This document shows positions 13,530-13,792 of a DNA stretch of 13,792 bases, piece by piece. The position numbers were made by a program, and so were the translations under genes. The notes below the pieces were generated by a model that saw nothing but the letters and a program-made list of their open reading frames with translations, had not been told where the DNA came from and did not search any database. Position 1 is the first letter of the stretch. The number at the start of each line of letters is the position of its first letter. This stretch comes from JBHGYD01 sp041920415 (GTDB lineage: Bacteria > Bacillota > Bacilli > Bacillales > Anoxybacillaceae): the NCBI GenBank assembly GCA_041920415.1, contig JBHGYD010000046.1, forward strand, positions 1-13,792, in the 5' to 3' direction.

Positions 13530-13670
13530 ATGGTTAAAAATAGTGAAGTCATCATGAACAAACCATCGCCAGAAACAATGCGCAGGGTGTACCAGTTCTT
13601 TATGCGCACGTCGATTCCTCGAATCTTGGCAGCGCAGAAAGCCGAGAAAGAAAAGGAGGTGAACAAATGA
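13530..13670 (+). CDS. Small 46-residue phage-type protein, function unknown
   Basis: ATG 13530 has GGGGGA (13517-13522) 7 nt upstream. The product reads MVKNSEVIMNKPSPETMRRV, then YQFFMRTSIPRILAAQKAEK and a short charged tail. It is basic and likely helical, with a conserved-looking PSPETM..V..FF..TS.PRIL pattern that I associate with small early proteins of Bacillaceae prophages. No function is known to me. It is cotranscribed with the cro-like gene (27-bp gap) and its stop overlaps the next start as ATGA, indicating translational coupling. Confidence 0.7.
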   Translation: MVKNSEVIMNKPSPETMRRVYQFFMRTSIPRILAAQKAEKEKEVNK

Positions 13671-13792
13671 AAATCGTGCCTAACACAAAAGAAAAGTTTT
13701 GCGTCAATTGTGGTTGTGTTCGAAAGTTCGTCGATGGAAAAGAAGGTATAGAACGTGAGCCCGGCAAGTTTTTCTGTTCACATTGCGGTATC
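13667..13792 (+). CDS. Zinc-ribbon protein, partial (runs off the window)
   Basis: ATG 13667 overlaps the previous stop (13668-13670), with an excellent AAGGAGGTGA at 13653-13662. The 42 visible residues contain Cys12, Cys15 and Cys17 (FCVNCGC), then after 19 residues Cys37 and Cys40 (FCSHCG), a treble-clef or zinc-ribbon pattern in which four of the five Cys would bind zinc. Small zinc-ribbon proteins are common in phage early operons, often as DNA-binding or replication accessory factors. The 3' end and any further domain lie outside the window. Confidence 0.7.
   Translation, partial: MKIVPNTKEKFCVNCGCVRKFVDGKEGIEREPGKFFCSHCGI

Larger units (their letters stand above)
10723..13792. mobile_element. 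Left end of an integrated element, probably a prophage (partial)
   Basis: It starts at the attL junction inside an acyl-CoA ligase gene and runs off the window. Gene order is that of a temperate-phage lysogeny module: recombinase next to att, small XRE regulator, CI-type repressor, divergent Cro-like gene, then small early genes. An SOS box lies upstream of the recombinase. An integrative conjugative element with a similar control region is possible, because no structural or transfer genes are visible here. Confidence 0.85.

Noticed and set aside
1..13792. CRISPR array, tRNA, rRNA or insertion sequence
   Set aside because: No regularly spaced repeats of 25-40 bp, no tRNA-like cloverleaf or rRNA sequence, and no transposase reading frame were seen on either strand.

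Overview
The window looks like a chromosome segment of a moderately thermophilic, endospore-forming Bacillaceae. Anoxybacillus or a close Geobacillus relative is my best guess, from protein wording, miaA-hfq and spoVK as near neighbours, a sporulation gene, strong AGGAGG-type ribosome binding sites, frequent TTG/GTG starts and a roughly 40% GC look. The genus is an inference; the spore-forming Bacillaceae assignment is firm.

Layout. (1) 1-233: short tandem repeats and a strong hairpin terminator. (2) 234-1586: a DHA2-type MFS drug exporter. (3) 1597-3413: a chemoreceptor behind a near-consensus sigma-D promoter and a foldable leader, closed by a terminator. (4) 3583-6105: miaA, hfq and spoVK, each with recognisable start signals, and terminators after hfq and spoVK. 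(5) 6199-10743: a tightly packed fatty-acid catabolism operon: acyl-CoA ligase, acyl-CoA dehydrogenase with the LCAD/IVD-type active site, a CaiB/BaiF-family protein carrying the residues of alpha-methylacyl-CoA racemase, and a second acyl-CoA ligase cut off inside its AMP-binding motif. (6) 10723 to the window end: left end of an integrated element, most likely a temperate prophage.

The element entered the second acyl-CoA ligase gene at the codons for ...TTGNPK. Its large serine recombinase gene points back at the junction, and the recombinase stop codon and terminator lie within about 50 bp of it. Beyond it come an SOS (LexA/DinR) box over a + strand promoter, a small XRE regulator, an overlooked 32-codon + strand gene, a CI-type repressor, a divergent Cro-like gene and two small early genes, the last running off the window.

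The control region of the element is the richest part. A 17-bp operator occurs four times between the two divergent repressor genes, once inside the spacer of each promoter. A fifth copy, identical to the central one, is embedded in the last codons of the cro-like gene. The SOS-box promoter points toward the 32-codon gene through the antisense strand of the small XRE gene, which suggests a DNA-damage-triggered switch with a candidate anti-repressor peptide. Excision by the recombinase should also restore the interrupted fatty-acid gene, so the element may act as a switch on host lipid metabolism. That last point is inference, because the right end is not in the window.
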